Shown here: piece after piece, positions 43,067-54,489 of the stretch
How the letters are laid out: every line of letters begins with the position of its first letter
Numbering within the stretch: position 1 is the first letter of the stretch
Source: Serratia proteamaculans
GTDB taxonomy: Bacteria; Pseudomonadota; Gammaproteobacteria; Enterobacterales; Enterobacteriaceae
Direction: 5' to 3'
NCBI RefSeq assembly: GCF_013337185.1
Contig: NZ_SWDE01000003.1
Span: 248,001-312,000, forward strand
DNA length: 64,000 nucleotides
The notes under the pieces: model-generated
Told to the model about the DNA's origin: nothing
What the model saw: only the letters and a program-made list of their open reading frames with translations
The model's database searches: none
Position numbers and translations under genes: made by a program

Positions 43067-43825
43067 CTATTGCGCGCGAGTGAATATGGCGATCACCTGA
43101 TCCAAATGGGCTTTCATCGCTTTACGCGCACCGCGCACGTCACGCGCTTCGAGCGCCGCCAGAATGGCCTGATGTTCCTGCTCGGAGCGGTGTGACATAT
43201 CGTCCGGCGTATAGTTGCGCTGCAGCACGCGGAACATGCTGCCGTAGCGGTGGCCGAGCAGGTGGCCGATGATAAATGCGTAGGCCGGGTTGCCGCTGGC
43301 CTGGGCGATGCGGATATGGAACAACCGGTCACCGGGGTGGGTGGCCGAACCTTCACGGTTATCACGGCAGTTTTGTTCATAGGCGGCGCGGATACCCGCC
43401 AATTCCTGGTCGGTGGCTTGGCGTGCCGCCAGCGCGGCGGTTTCCGGCTCGATCAGTAAACGGGTTTGCAGCAATGAAAAGGGCGGCAGCTCGGCGTTAA
43501 AATCCAGCTCGATATTCAGCTCATCGTCAATTTCCGCCCACTGACCCCGCCCGGCCTGTGCCATCACCGGTTCCTGAGAAACCATGGTCGGCGTTTGTGC
43601 CCGGACAATCACCCCATTGCCGACTTTAACATCCACCAGACCAATCACTTCGAGCGCGATCAGCGCCTCACGCACGGAGGCCCGGCTAACCTGTAACTGC
43701 TGGGCCAGATCCCGCTCGGACGGCAGGCGGCTGCCTGGAGGAAATTCGTTATTATCGATGAGCCGTTTCAATTGGTCGGCTATCTGTCTGTAAATACGTG
43801 GGTTTTCCAGTCGGGTGATCGGCAT
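43067..43825 (-). CDS. GntR/FadR-family regulator (FCD domain), likely repressor of the fucose operon
   Basis: 252 residues: GntR winged helix at about 8-75 (RLIDNNEFPPGSRLPSERDLAQQLQVSRASVREALIALEVIGLVDVKVGNGVIV) and an all-helical FCD ligand domain from about 110 with Asp/His metal-site residues (RLFHIRIAQASGNPAY, HRSEQEHQAIL). It is divergent from the fucose genes, and two 15-base palindromes of FadR/PdhR type lie between. The inducer is probably an L-fucose pathway intermediate. Confidence 0.88.
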   Translation of the reverse strand: MPITRLENPRIYRQIADQLKRLIDNNEFPPGSRLPSERDLAQQLQVSRASVREALIALEVIGLVDVKVGNGVIVRAQTPTMVSQEPVMAQAGRGQWAEIDDELNIELDFNAELPPFSLLQTRLLIEPETAALAARQATDQELAGIRAAYEQNCRDNREGSATHPGDRLFHIRIAQASGNPAYAFIIGHLLGHRYGSMFRVLQRNYTPDDMSHRSEQEHQAILAALEARDVRGARKAMKAHLDQVIAIFTRAQ

Positions 43826-43995
43826 TTTTTACCTTAGGCTGTTCGATGTTAAGTGATGTTGCGCACAAATATTGCTCAAGCCGCTTGAGTAATCGTTATT
43901 CAAGTGTAAAAAATTGGTTAATCAAAATGCTGTTTTAAGTGTGTCTCATAACATTATCACCAAACCATAACGCGTAAAGCGTCTTTTGTCATGTT

Positions 43996-44010
43996 AAAGG
44001 CCTGACCTTT
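43996..44010. promoter_or_regulatory. Operator 1 for the GntR-type regulator
   Basis: AAAGGCCTGACCTTT has exact arms AAAGG/CCTTT around CCTGA. It differs from operator 2 at only one base per arm, and the centres are 25 bases apart. Confidence 0.7.
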
Positions 44011-44020
44011 AACCGCCTTT

Positions 44021-44035
44021 AATGGCCTGACCATT
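44021..44035. promoter_or_regulatory. Operator 2 for the GntR-type regulator
   Basis: AATGGCCTGACCATT has exact arms AATGG/CCATT around CCTGA and resembles the TGGTnnnACCA sites of FadR-family regulators. It lies just before the first fucose gene at 44061 and would block its transcription. Confidence 0.7.
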
Positions 44036-44060
44036 AGGCCTTTAGGCCAAGGGAGCGAAA

Positions 44061-44801
44061 ATGAATTTAACCGGAAAACGTGTGCTGATCACCGCGGCGG
44101 GTCAGGGGATTGGCTTTAGCACCGCCAGGCTGTTTGCCGATGCGGGTGCCGAGGTGATCGCCACCGATATCAACACCGACCAGCTGCAGGGGCTGGCCGG
44201 TATTCAGCCGATGACGCTGAACGTCACCGATCCTGCGGCGATCGCTGCGGCGGCGGAAACTCTCGGACCTGTCGACGTGCTTTTCAACTGCGCCGGCGTG
44301 GTACACAGCGGCTCGATCCTCGAGTGCAGCGAGGAGCAGTGGGCGTTTGCTCTGGATCTTAATGTGACGGCGATGTTCCGCATGATCCGTGCCTTTCTGC
44401 CCAGCATGCTGGCACGCAAAAACGGCTCGATTATCAATATGTCGTCGGTCGCCTCCAGCGTGAAAGGGGTACCGAACCGCTTTGCCTACAGCGCCACCAA
44501 GGCGGCAGTGATCGGCCTGACGCGCTCGGTAGCGGCGGACTACGTCACCCAGGGCATCCGTTGCAACGCCATTTGTCCCGGCACGGTGGAATCGCCATCG
44601 TTGCGCCAGCGCATAGCCGAGCAGGCCCGCGAGCAGGGCCTTAGCGAAGAAGAGGTGTATCAGGCGTTTGTTGCCCGTCAACCGATTGGCCGCATCGGCA
44701 CCACCGGCGAGATTGCCCAGTTGGCGCTGTATCTGGCGTCCGACGCCAGTTCCTATACCACAGGCACGGTACAGATTATCGATGGCGGCTGGAGTAACTG
44801 A
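44061..44801 (+). CDS. SDR dehydrogenase, probable 2-keto-3-deoxy-L-fuconate dehydrogenase
   Basis: 246-residue classical SDR: VLITAAGQGIGFSTARLF (cofactor), NCAGVVHSG, and catalytic SSVASSVKGVPNRFAYSATKAA. This enzyme type (BDH2-like) oxidises 2-keto-3-deoxy-L-fuconate to the 2,4-diketo acid in the non-phosphorylating pathway. The reaction is assigned from the neighbouring FAH-type hydrolase and fuconate dehydratase. It is the first gene after the twin operators. Confidence 0.85.
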   Translation: MNLTGKRVLITAAGQGIGFSTARLFADAGAEVIATDINTDQLQGLAGIQPMTLNVTDPAAIAAAAETLGPVDVLFNCAGVVHSGSILECSEEQWAFALDLNVTAMFRMIRAFLPSMLARKNGSIINMSSVASSVKGVPNRFAYSATKAAVIGLTRSVAADYVTQGIRCNAICPGTVESPSLRQRIAEQAREQGLSEEEVYQAFVARQPIGRIGTTGEIAQLALYLASDASSYTTGTVQIIDGGWSN

Positions 44802-44852
44802 GGCCCTGGCCCAGACAGCGATGCCCGACACATTTTCCACAGTGAGGACAGG

Positions 44853-45698
44853 ATGAAACTTTTACGTTATGGCGCACCGGGGCAGGAACGCCCAGGGATA
44901 TTGGATACTCAGGGTCAGATCCGTGACCTCTCGCAGCACATTGCCGATCTCAGTGGTGACGCACTGTTGCCCGCCGCGTTGGACCAACTGCGCGCACTGG
45001 ACATCAATCAACTGCCGAAGGTGGCTGGACAGCCGCGTTTGGGGGCCTGTGTGGGCCACATCGGCAAGTTTATCTGCATTGGTCTCAATTACGCCGACCA
45101 TGCGGCGGAAACCGGCGCGGCGATCCCCGCGGAGCCAGTGGTGTTCAGCAAGTGGACCAGCGCGGTGGTGGGGCCGAACGACGAGGTGCAGATCCCGCGA
45201 GACTCGCTCAAGACCGATTGGGAGGTGGAACTCGGGGTGATCATTGGTCAGGGCGGGCGCTATATCAGCGAGCAGGACGCGATGCAGCACGTCGCCGGCT
45301 ACTGCGTGATCAACGACGTCTCGGAGCGTGAATTCCAAATCGAACGCGGCGGCACCTGGGACAAGGGCAAGGGGTGCGACACCTTTGGCCCCACTGGTCC
45401 CTGGCTGGTGACGGCCGATGAAATTGCCGATCCCCATAGCCTGAATCTGTGGCTGGAAGTGGACGGCAAACGCTATCAGGACGGCAATACCAGCACCATG
45501 ATCTTCCGCATTCCACAAATTATCAGCTATCTGAGCCGCTTTATGAGCCTGCAACCGGGCGATGTGATTTCCACCGGAACGCCGCCGGGCGTCGGCATGG
45601 GGCAAAAGCCCACGCCTTTCTACCTGAAGGCCGGGCAGACGATGCGTCTGGGCATTGAGGGATTGGGTGAACAGCGTCAAACAACCGTACAAGCCTGA
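44853..45698 (+). CDS. FAH-family hydrolase, probable 2,4-diketo-3-deoxy-L-fuconate hydrolase
   Basis: 281 residues with the fumarylacetoacetate hydrolase fold: CIGLNYADHAAETGA, TDWEVELGVIIGQGGRYI (metal Glu residues), GYCVINDVSEREFQIERGGTWDKGKGCDTFGPTGPWLV and MSLQPGDVISTGTPPGVGMGQ. In this pathway the enzyme cleaves the diketo acid to pyruvate and L-lactate. GAGGACAGG precedes the ATG, 51 bases after the SDR. Confidence 0.87.
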   Translation: MKLLRYGAPGQERPGILDTQGQIRDLSQHIADLSGDALLPAALDQLRALDINQLPKVAGQPRLGACVGHIGKFICIGLNYADHAAETGAAIPAEPVVFSKWTSAVVGPNDEVQIPRDSLKTDWEVELGVIIGQGGRYISEQDAMQHVAGYCVINDVSEREFQIERGGTWDKGKGCDTFGPTGPWLVTADEIADPHSLNLWLEVDGKRYQDGNTSTMIFRIPQIISYLSRFMSLQPGDVISTGTPPGVGMGQKPTPFYLKAGQTMRLGIEGLGEQRQTTVQA

Positions 45699-45711
45699 TG
45701 GGGAGCACGCC

Positions 45712-46989
45712 ATGACCACAATTACCGCACTGCGGGTTGAAGATATCCGCTTCCCCACCTCGCTGGCGCTGGATGGATCCGACGCGATGAATCCGGATCC
45801 GGACTATTCCGCCGCTTACGTGATCCTGGAGACCGATCGCGACGATCTGACCGGCCACGGGCTGACCTTTACCATTGGCCGCGGCAATGAGATCTGCTGC
45901 GCGGCGATCCGCGCACTGGAGCATCAGATCGTCGGGGTCCGGCTTGAAGAGATCGCCGCCGATATGGGCGCCTTCTGGCGGCGTTTTACCGGTGACAGCC
46001 AGTTACGCTGGATCGGCCCGGACAAGGGGGCGATCCACCTGGCGACCGGGGCGGTGATCAACGCGGTTTGGGATCTTTGGGCCAAGGCCGAGGGTAAACC
46101 GGTGTGGCGACTGGTGGCGGAGATGACGCCAGAGGAACTGGTGCGCTGCATCGATTTTCGCTACATCACTGACTGCATTACCCCGCAGGAAGCGCTCACC
46201 CTGCTCAAACAGCGGGCGCACGGCAAGGAGCAACGCCTGGAGCGACTGCTGCAGGACGGCTACCCCTGCTACACCACCTCCGCTGGTTGGCTGGGCTACC
46301 CGGACGATAAGCTGCGCCGGTTGTGTCAGGAAGCGGTCGACGCCGGTTTCTCCTACCTGAAGCTGAAGGTCGGGCGCGATCTGGAAGATGATATCCGCCG
46401 GGTGCGCATTGCCCGCGAGGTGATCGGCCCCGACCGTCAACTGATGATCGACGCCAACCAGGTGTGGGAAGTCAACGACGCCATTCCCTGGGTGAAGCAT
46501 CTGGCGTTCGCCAAACCCTGGTTTATCGAAGAACCGACCAGCCCGGACGATGTGGAAGGACATCGCCGCATCCGCGAGGGGGTGCATCCGGTCAAGGTGG
46601 CCACCGGCGAGATGTGCCAAAACCGCATTTTGTTCAAGCAGTTCATTATGCGCGAAGCGATTGACGTGGTGCAGATTGACGCCTGCCGTCTCGGTGGGGT
46701 CAACGAAGTGCTGGCGGTGATGCTGATGGCGGCCAAATACCATCTGCCGGTGTGCCCGCATGCCGGTGGTGTGGGCCTGTGCGAATACGTTCAGCATCTG
46801 TCGATGATCGACTACCTGTGCATTGCCGGCACCCACGATGGCCGGGTGATCGAATACGTCGATCATCTGCATGAACATTTTGTCCACCCCTGCGAGGTCA
46901 AGGGGGCGGCCTATATGCCACCGCTCAACCCCGGCTATTCGATCGAGATGCATGCGGCGTCGCTCGAACAGTACCGGTTCCGCGGTTGA
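45712..46989 (+). CDS. L-fuconate dehydratase (enolase superfamily)
   Basis: 425 residues of the mandelate-racemase subgroup. KLKVGRD carries the first catalytic Lys; DANQVW, EEPTSPDD and ATGEM supply the three metal carboxylates, and HAGGVGLCEYVQH the opposing His. The N-terminal VEDIRFPTSLALDGSDAMNPDPDYSAAYV is diagnostic of L-fuconate dehydratases. It removes water from L-fuconate to give 2-keto-3-deoxy-L-fuconate. The ATG at 45712 has GGGGAGC upstream. Confidence 0.92.
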   Translation: MTTITALRVEDIRFPTSLALDGSDAMNPDPDYSAAYVILETDRDDLTGHGLTFTIGRGNEICCAAIRALEHQIVGVRLEEIAADMGAFWRRFTGDSQLRWIGPDKGAIHLATGAVINAVWDLWAKAEGKPVWRLVAEMTPEELVRCIDFRYITDCITPQEALTLLKQRAHGKEQRLERLLQDGYPCYTTSAGWLGYPDDKLRRLCQEAVDAGFSYLKLKVGRDLEDDIRRVRIAREVIGPDRQLMIDANQVWEVNDAIPWVKHLAFAKPWFIEEPTSPDDVEGHRRIREGVHPVKVATGEMCQNRILFKQFIMREAIDVVQIDACRLGGVNEVLAVMLMAAKYHLPVCPHAGGVGLCEYVQHLSMIDYLCIAGTHDGRVIEYVDHLHEHFVHPCEVKGAAYMPPLNPGYSIEMHAASLEQYRFRG

Positions 46990-47003
46990 ACGGGAAACAC
47001 GCC

Positions 47004-48977
<1,974 letters not shown>

Positions 48978-49000
48978 CTTACCCTACCGAGGATAGTTCA

Positions 49001-50230
49001 ATGCTTGCTGAAAAAACTGCTGCCCCACCTCAGGCGGGCGCCAAGGCGACGGCCAATCTGCGCTGGGCTTTTATCCTGGTCACCAGCCTGTTCTTTATGT
49101 GGGGGCTGTCGTATGGCCTGTTGGATGTATTAAATAAGCATTTTCAGGAAACGCTGCACGTGACCAAGGCGCAGTCGGGATTATTACAGGCGGCCTATTT
49201 TGGTGCCTACTTCCTGGTGGCGCTGCCCGCCGGCTATTTTATGGATAAAAAAGGCTACAAAGCCGGCATTCTGATCGGGCTGTGCCTGTATGCGCTGGGG
49301 GCATTGCTGTTTGTGCCGGCGGCTTCCGCCAACAGTTTTGGCATGTTCCTGTTCGCGCTGTTTGTCATTGCCTGCGGACTGGGTTGCCTGGAAACCGCCG
49401 CCAACCCTTATGCCACGGTATTGGGGGACGTGCAGGGTGCCGAAAGACGCTTGAACCTTTCCCAGTCGTTTAACGGGTTAGGACAGTTTATCGGCCCGAT
49501 GATCGGCGGCACGCTGTTTTTCTCTGCCACCCAGGGGGCAGGCAGCGGTGACCAAAGCGCGGTGAAGATGACCTATGTGGCGATCGCCGTGCTGGTGTTG
49601 CTGATTGCCTTTTTGTTCAGCCGCACCCGGTTGCCGGACATTCGCGAGGAAGAACGGCCGGAGCACGGTGAAATTGCGCAGGGGCTTTGGCAGCACAAGC
49701 ACTTTGTTGGCGGGGTGATCACCCAGTTCTTCTACGTGGCGGCACAGGTCGGCGTCGGCGCGTTCTTTATTAACTACGCCACCGAACACTGGAGCGACGT
49801 TTCCAACCAAAGCGCGTCCTATCTGCTCTCTATCGCCATGATTTGCTTTATGGTCGGGCGCTTTTTCAGTACCTGGCTGATGGGCAGGGTCAAACCGGCC
49901 ACGCTGTTGATGATTTACTCGCTGGTCAACATTGTGCTGTGCGGGGTCGTCATGCTCAGTATGGATGGCATCTCGGTGGTGGCGCTGATCGCCGTATTCT
50001 TCTTTATGTCGATCATGTTCCCGACCATTTTCGCTCTCGGGGTGAAAAACATGGGTAAGCACACCAAGCGCGCCAGCTCCTTTATGATCATGGCGATCGT
50101 TGGTGGCGCCATCATGCCTTACTTTATGGGGGCGCTGGCGGACAGGTACAGTACGGCGTTGTCGTATTGCCTGCCGCTGCTGTGCTTCGCCGTGGTGTTT
50201 GCTTACGGCTTACAGCAGCGCCGCCGCTAA
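49001..50230 (+). CDS. fucP: L-fucose:H+ symporter
   Basis: 409-residue MFS permease of the FucP (FHS) family. FMWGLSYGLLDVLNKHFQETLHVTKAQSGLLQAAYFGAYFLVALPAGYFMDKKGYK is its N-terminal signature, and LGCLETAANPYATVLGD its central loop. The ATG at 49001 is preferred; the longer frame overlaps the mutarotase gene. It supplies the uptake step for the pathway. Confidence 0.93.
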   Translation: MLAEKTAAPPQAGAKATANLRWAFILVTSLFFMWGLSYGLLDVLNKHFQETLHVTKAQSGLLQAAYFGAYFLVALPAGYFMDKKGYKAGILIGLCLYALGALLFVPAASANSFGMFLFALFVIACGLGCLETAANPYATVLGDVQGAERRLNLSQSFNGLGQFIGPMIGGTLFFSATQGAGSGDQSAVKMTYVAIAVLVLLIAFLFSRTRLPDIREEERPEHGEIAQGLWQHKHFVGGVITQFFYVAAQVGVGAFFINYATEHWSDVSNQSASYLLSIAMICFMVGRFFSTWLMGRVKPATLLMIYSLVNIVLCGVVMLSMDGISVVALIAVFFFMSIMFPTIFALGVKNMGKHTKRASSFMIMAIVGGAIMPYFMGALADRYSTALSYCLPLLCFAVVFAYGLQQRRR

Positions 50231-50235
50231 GCTCA

Positions 50236-50265
50236 CAGCCCGCCGGCTCATACAGCGGCGGGCTG
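50236..50265. terminator. GC-rich hairpin between fucP and the diguanylate cyclase gene
   Basis: CAGCCCGCCG and CGGCGGGCTG are exact 10-base arms with a 10-base loop in the convergent gap. It includes the last codons of the minus-strand gene. There is no T run. Confidence 0.5.
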
Positions 50266-51321
50266 AACGGTGGGAGCCAGCTGAATATTATTGCGCCCGT
50301 TGTTTTTGGCCTGGTATAACGCGGCATCGGCCGCCCGGATCGCCGAGGCGACATCCAGCTGGTTCAACACGGAAATCCCGGTACTGAGCGTGACCGTGGT
50401 GGTTTCAAGCTGATTAAAGCGATGGGGGATTTTTAATTCCTGTACCCGCTGACGCACCCGCTCAGCCACCTGAGTGGCATATTCCTCGCTCACGTTGGTT
50501 AACAGCACCAGAAACTCCTCCCCACCGTAGCGCACCACGATATCGCGTGAACGTACCGAATCGCGGATGGTGATAGCGACCTGCACCAGCGCCTGGTCAC
50601 CCATGGTATGGCCATAATTATCGTTATAAGCCTTGAAGTGATCGATATCGAGCAGCAGCACGAAATGACTGTCTGATGCGGCGGCCGGCAACATATTGAT
50701 TTTATTCTCCAGGCCACGGCGGTTATAAAGCCCGGTTAAGGGATCGATCATGCTTAAATTGCTGAATCTGTCCCGTTCGTTATACAGATTAGCCACCAGC
50801 GTTTGAGTAAAGTGTTCACTGCGTTTAAGCATCAGGTGGTGGATAGAGAACGCGATAATCGGCAATACCGTGGTGAATACTATCCGCGTGGTATTGTGCA
50901 TACCGTCCAGTAATAGAATCACTAATGCAGATGGAACGGCGTGCAGGCAAAAGGCGATAAAATTATCGGTTAAGGCAATGGCGCTGATAAAGAACATGCT
51001 GAACAGACTAATTAATAGAAAACTTTGATTATTCGGCGCACAGTGCTGACTTTTAAGGTAAATATGTGTCGCCCACAGCAGACCGAGGACGCAGGAAAAT
51101 TGATTCAATTTTCTGACGTATAACCGCGGAGATTGCAGGGTAAATAACAGTGCCGCCAGACAAAATAGCGGTATACCTAATAAAGGCAGGGTAAATGCGG
51201 GTTTGTTTTGAAACGGGACTAATAATGTAAATACGGAAGAGGCAGCGTTCATCAATAAAAATAAAAATAATGACAAACGGTGTTTGCTGTTTAGCAGTTC
51301 CTGATAAGAACGCGCGTTCAT
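50248..51321 (-). CDS. Membrane-bound GGDEF diguanylate cyclase
   Basis: 357 residues: about six hydrophobic helices (residues 15-190) then a GGDEF domain beginning LSMIDPLTGLYNRRGLENKI. The active site RYGGEEFLVLL is intact and LLDIDHFKAYNDNYGHTMGD supplies the metal Asp. RSRD lies five residues before GGEEF, so the inhibitory I-site is present. It should make cyclic di-GMP with product feedback. The membrane part probably senses an unknown signal. It stands alone. Confidence 0.9.
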   Translation of the reverse strand: MNARSYQELLNSKHRLSLFLFLLMNAASSVFTLLVPFQNKPAFTLPLLGIPLFCLAALLFTLQSPRLYVRKLNQFSCVLGLLWATHIYLKSQHCAPNNQSFLLISLFSMFFISAIALTDNFIAFCLHAVPSALVILLLDGMHNTTRIVFTTVLPIIAFSIHHLMLKRSEHFTQTLVANLYNERDRFSNLSMIDPLTGLYNRRGLENKINMLPAAASDSHFVLLLDIDHFKAYNDNYGHTMGDQALVQVAITIRDSVRSRDIVVRYGGEEFLVLLTNVSEEYATQVAERVRQRVQELKIPHRFNQLETTTVTLSTGISVLNQLDVASAIRAADAALYQAKNNGRNNIQLAPTVQPAAV

Positions 51322-51545
51322 ACGGAGTTCACTCTTTACAATATCGATCTGTCGAAAAGGTAAGGTTGCGAAAAATTCTGTCGGTGGGAATTAAACACTC
51401 GCATTGTATGGTTGTAGATTGTGATTATTAACATGCGAATTAGACTAGGAATTTTCTTATGGCAAATTATCATTTTTCAACCGTTATGTCATCCGCGTTT
51501 GACCGTCATGGCGAAAATGATGCGCAGTGAAAAAAAGTGGTATAT

Positions 51546-51564
51546 GATATTGGTTCTCATTATC
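51546..51564 (+). promoter_or_regulatory. Fur box upstream of yjjZ
   Basis: GATATTGGTTCTCATTATC matches the 19-base Fur consensus at 15 positions and ends 20 bases before the yjjZ ATG. E. coli yjjZ, next to fhuF, is also in the Fur regulon. Confidence 0.7.
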
Positions 51565-51584
51565 ACTTGAAGGGTAGGGTTATC

Positions 51585-51869
51585 ATGATTGCAGCCATGA
51601 TTACCGCGTGTGGGCTGTGGGGCGTCAGTTGGTGCCTGGGCAACCGTCTGGCCAGCGCCTGGGGCGTTTTGCTGCCCTGCGCCTTGTTGCCGTTACTGGC
51701 ATTGATCAACCTGGATATGATGCAATTGCGCACGCTGATTGTGATTGCCATGCTGGCCACCCTGGTGATGCTGTTCAATAGTCGCTGGCGTCACTACCTG
51801 CTGCTGCCTTCCTGCATGGCATTGGCCGGCGGATTGGCGGCGATCGGTCTGAACTTCAATCTGGGCTGA
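51585..51869 (+). CDS. yjjZ: YjjZ-like small membrane protein (DUF1435)
   Basis: 94 residues with three or four hydrophobic helices (MIAAMITACGLWGVSWCLGN, SAWGVLLPCALLPLLALINL, LRTLIVIAMLATLVMLF, HYLLLPSCMALAGGLAAIGL). Length, composition and position just before the tRNA-Leu cluster match E. coli yjjZ. The ATG at 51585 is chosen with GAAGGGTAGGG upstream; a GTG at 51537 would overlap the Fur box. Function unknown; iron-regulated by context. Confidence 0.75.
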   Translation: MIAAMITACGLWGVSWCLGNRLASAWGVLLPCALLPLLALINLDMMQLRTLIVIAMLATLVMLFNSRWRHYLLLPSCMALAGGLAAIGLNFNLG

Positions 51870-51951
51870 AAACACAAAACCACGCTTTCGCGTGTTCATC
51901 ATCGTTCAATTGGGGATTGCTTTGGGGATATTACCGGAGAGAGTTATCGAT

Positions 51952-52038
51952 TGGTGCGAAGAGAGGGACTTGAACCCTCACGTCCGTAAGAACACTAACA
52001 CCTGAAGCTAGCGCGTCTACCAATTCCGCCACCTTCGC
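51952..52038 (-). tRNA. leuV: tRNA-Leu (anticodon CAG)
   Basis: 87-base gene read on the minus strand: acceptor GCGAAGG pairs with TCTTCGC, the long variable arm is of leucine type, the anticodon loop CTTCAGGTG carries CAG, the T loop is GGTTCAAGTCC and CCA is encoded. It is one of three near-identical copies, as in E. coli leuQPV. The assignment of V, P or Q to each copy is by analogy. Confidence 0.97.
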
Positions 52039-52081
52039 ACAGCCGATATCTTTATTTTGCTTTCGATTTATATCACCAGCT

Positions 52082-52168
52082 TGGTGCGAAGAGAGGGACT
52101 TGAACCCTCACGTCCGTAAGAACACTAACACCTGAAGCTAGCGCGTCTACCAATTCCGCCACCTTCGC
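52082..52168 (-). tRNA. leuP: tRNA-Leu (anticodon CAG), second copy
   Basis: Identical over its 87 bases to the copy at 51952, with encoded CCA and a 43-base spacer. It is part of one precursor transcript. Confidence 0.97.
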
Positions 52169-52202
52169 ATTGATGCTGTGTAATATAAATCATGTGGTTA
52201 TT

Positions 52203-52289
52203 TGGTGCGAAGAGAGGGACTTGAACCCTCACGTCCGTAAGGACACTAACACCTGAAGCTAGCGCGTCTACCAATTCCGCCACCTTCGC
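52203..52289 (-). tRNA. leuQ: tRNA-Leu (anticodon CAG), third copy
   Basis: Same 87-base gene with one difference in the variable arm (GTCC where the others have GTTC). It is the promoter-proximal copy of the cluster. Confidence 0.97.
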
Positions 52290-52361
52290 ATTCCAAGAAA
52301 CATTACCGGAGTAACGTACCACGGAGGCGAATTCTAGAGATTTTGGCGGGGACGTCAATAG

Positions 52362-53306
52362 TTATTTCCCCTGTTTGCGGACGTTTGCTGGAAAAACGTC
52401 CGTTTTGGGCTGTTGATACTGTTCAAACAGCCAAATCAGCCAGTCAATCAATACCCTGACCCGGGGCGCAAGGAACCGGCCGGGGGGATACATGATGTAA
52501 ATTGGCATCGGCGGCGGCGGGGTTTCCGCCAACACTTCGACTAATTCCCCTTTCTGCAACCAGGGTGCCAGCGAGTAATGCGCCGCCTGGATCAGGCCCA
52601 TGCCCGCACGACAGCCGCTGGTATAGGCATCGGCACCGCTGACGCTCAGCCTGGCGGGCAATTCGCGCAACTCCACTTTGCCGTTGCGGCAAAACTCCAG
52701 CGGGTAATTGCGGTTACTGGCGAGGGAAAAATAGCCCACCGCCTGATGCTGTTGCAATTGGTCAATCGACTGGGGTACGCCGAACGCAGCCAGATAGCCG
52801 GGGGAGGCGCAGGTCAGCTGTGGCAGCATGGCGATGCGCCGCGCCACCAGGCTGTCATCTTCGGTTTCCCAGGCGCGCAGCACGCAATCCACCCCCTCGC
52901 GCAACAGATCAACATGAGTATCGTTGGCGCCCAACGCCAGAGTCAGGTCTGGATAGCGTTGGTAAAAGTCATCCAGAGCGGGGATCACGATTTCACGCGC
53001 CAGCGAATGGGGCATATCAATGCGTACCTTGCCGGAAGGCTGCAGTTTATGGTGGCTGAACAGCGTGTCTGCTTCTTCCAGCGCTCCCAGCAACTGCACG
53101 CAGCGCTGATAATAAAGCGTGCCTTCGCTGGTCACCTGCACCTGACGGGTGGTGCGGATCAACAAACGGACGCCGAGGCGCTGCTCGAGCCGTTTGAGGG
53201 CATTGCTGACCGTGGCACGCGGTAACTGCAAACGCTCGGCTGCGCGGCTGAAACTGCCCAGTTCGACGATGCGGGTGAAAATGCGCATGGCCTGGATCTG
53301 ATCCAT
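52362..53306 (-). CDS. LysR family transcriptional regulator
   Basis: 314 residues starting MDQIQAMRIFTRIVELGSFSRAAERLQLPRATVSNALKRLEQ, the winged helix-turn-helix of the single-domain-sensing LysR subgroup. The ATG at 53306 has GGGAGCGG upstream; the longer frame to 53351 does not align with the family start. It is divergent from an aldo/keto reductase gene, its probable target. The inducer is unknown. Confidence 0.88.
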   Translation of the reverse strand: MDQIQAMRIFTRIVELGSFSRAAERLQLPRATVSNALKRLEQRLGVRLLIRTTRQVQVTSEGTLYYQRCVQLLGALEEADTLFSHHKLQPSGKVRIDMPHSLAREIVIPALDDFYQRYPDLTLALGANDTHVDLLREGVDCVLRAWETEDDSLVARRIAMLPQLTCASPGYLAAFGVPQSIDQLQQHQAVGYFSLASNRNYPLEFCRNGKVELRELPARLSVSGADAYTSGCRAGMGLIQAAHYSLAPWLQKGELVEVLAETPPPPMPIYIMYPPGRFLAPRVRVLIDWLIWLFEQYQQPKTDVFPANVRKQGK

Positions 53307-53436
53307 TTTGCCGCTCCCTATTGTTAGCAATTTATGAACAGTGATGAGCAATCTGCATTATTTATCTTTTCAGGGTAAACAACCAGACTCTGTTGTACCA
53401 GCACTCCGCTGATAAAAACCGCATGAGGGCAACACA

Positions 53437-54429
53437 ATGCAACAACGTCAATTAGGTCCCAATGGCCCGACCGTTTCTGCTCTGGGGCTGGGCTGCATGG
53501 GGATGAGTGATTTCTATTCGACGGCGCAGGACGAGAAAGAGGCCATTGCCACCCTGCACCGGGCATTGGAGCTGGGGGTCACCCTGCTCGATACCGCCGA
53601 CATGTACGGCCCGCACACCAACGAACAGTTGATTGGCAAAGCGATCAAGGGCAAACGGCAGCAGGTTTTCCTGGCCACCAAATTTGGCATCCTGCGCGAT
53701 CCGGCCAATCCCGGTGCCAGGGGCGTCAGCAGTCGGCCGGAGTATATCCGTCGTTCGGTAGAAGGCAGCCTGCAGCGGCTTGGGGTGGAGGCGATAGACC
53801 TTTATTACCAGCACCGCGTGGATCCTGATGTGCCGATTGAAGAGGTGGTGGGCACCATGGCAGACCTGATCGGCGAAGGTAAAATCCGCTACATCGGGCT
53901 GAGTGAGGCTTCGGTCGCTACGCTTGAGCGTGCGCATAAGGTGCATCCGATAACCGCGTTGCAGACCGAGTATTCACTGTGGACGCGCGATGCCGAACAA
54001 GGGGTATTGGCGGCCTGTGAGCGTCTGGGCATCGGCTTTGTGCCTTACAGCCCGTTGGGAAGAGGTTTTCTGACCGGAGCTATCCAACGGCCGGAAGATC
54101 TGGATGCTGACGACTTCCGCCGCAGTAATCCGCGTTTCCAGGGGGAAAACTTTGCCCGTAATCTGGAACTGGTGGCGAAAGTGACCGAGTTGGCCAAACA
54201 AAAAGGCGTGGCCCCTTCACAGTTGGCGCTGGCGTGGGTATTGGCGCAGGGCGAATACATTGTGCCGATCCCGGGGACCAAGCGTCGTCGTTATCTGGAA
54301 GAGAACATTGCGGCGGTCGAACTGACGCTGAGCCAGGCTGAACTGGCGGCGATTGAGGCGGTATTCCCGTTGCAGGCAGCGGCGGGCGCACGCTACGGCG
54401 CAGAGTCGATGACCTATATCAACGGTTAA
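53437..54429 (+). CDS. Aldo/keto reductase (AKR13-like)
   Basis: 330 residues of the TIM-barrel AKR family. The catalytic tetrad is visible: Asp and Tyr in [14 protein letters not shown], Lys in FLATKFGI and His in [27 protein letters not shown] is the NADPH-binding end. [11 protein letters not shown] is typical of the AKR13 group. It is divergent from a LysR gene; substrate unknown, probably reactive aldehydes. Confidence 0.88.
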   Translation: MQQRQLGPNGPTVSALGLGCMGMSDFYSTAQDEKEAIATLHRALELGVTLLDTADMYGPHTNEQLIGKAIKGKRQQVFLATKFGILRDPANPGARGVSSRPEYIRRSVEGSLQRLGVEAIDLYYQHRVDPDVPIEEVVGTMADLIGEGKIRYIGLSEASVATLERAHKVHPITALQTEYSLWTRDAEQGVLAACERLGIGFVPYSPLGRGFLTGAIQRPEDLDADDFRRSNPRFQGENFARNLELVAKVTELAKQKGVAPSQLALAWVLAQGEYIVPIPGTKRRRYLEENIAAVELTLSQAELAAIEAVFPLQAAAGARYGAESMTYING

Positions 54430-54460
54430 AAAAAGGGCGCGGCGTGTGAACGCTGCGCCC
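54428..54460 (-). terminator. Rho-independent terminator of rsmC
   Basis: Read on the minus strand, GGGCGCAGCG and CGCCGCGCCC arms around TTCACA are followed by seven T. It lies 30 bases past the rsmC stop and overlaps the aldo/keto reductase stop on the other strand. The stem belongs to the GGGCGC family. Confidence 0.85.
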
Positions 54461-54489
54461 TGATATCCGCTATTCGCGGGCGGCGTTAC

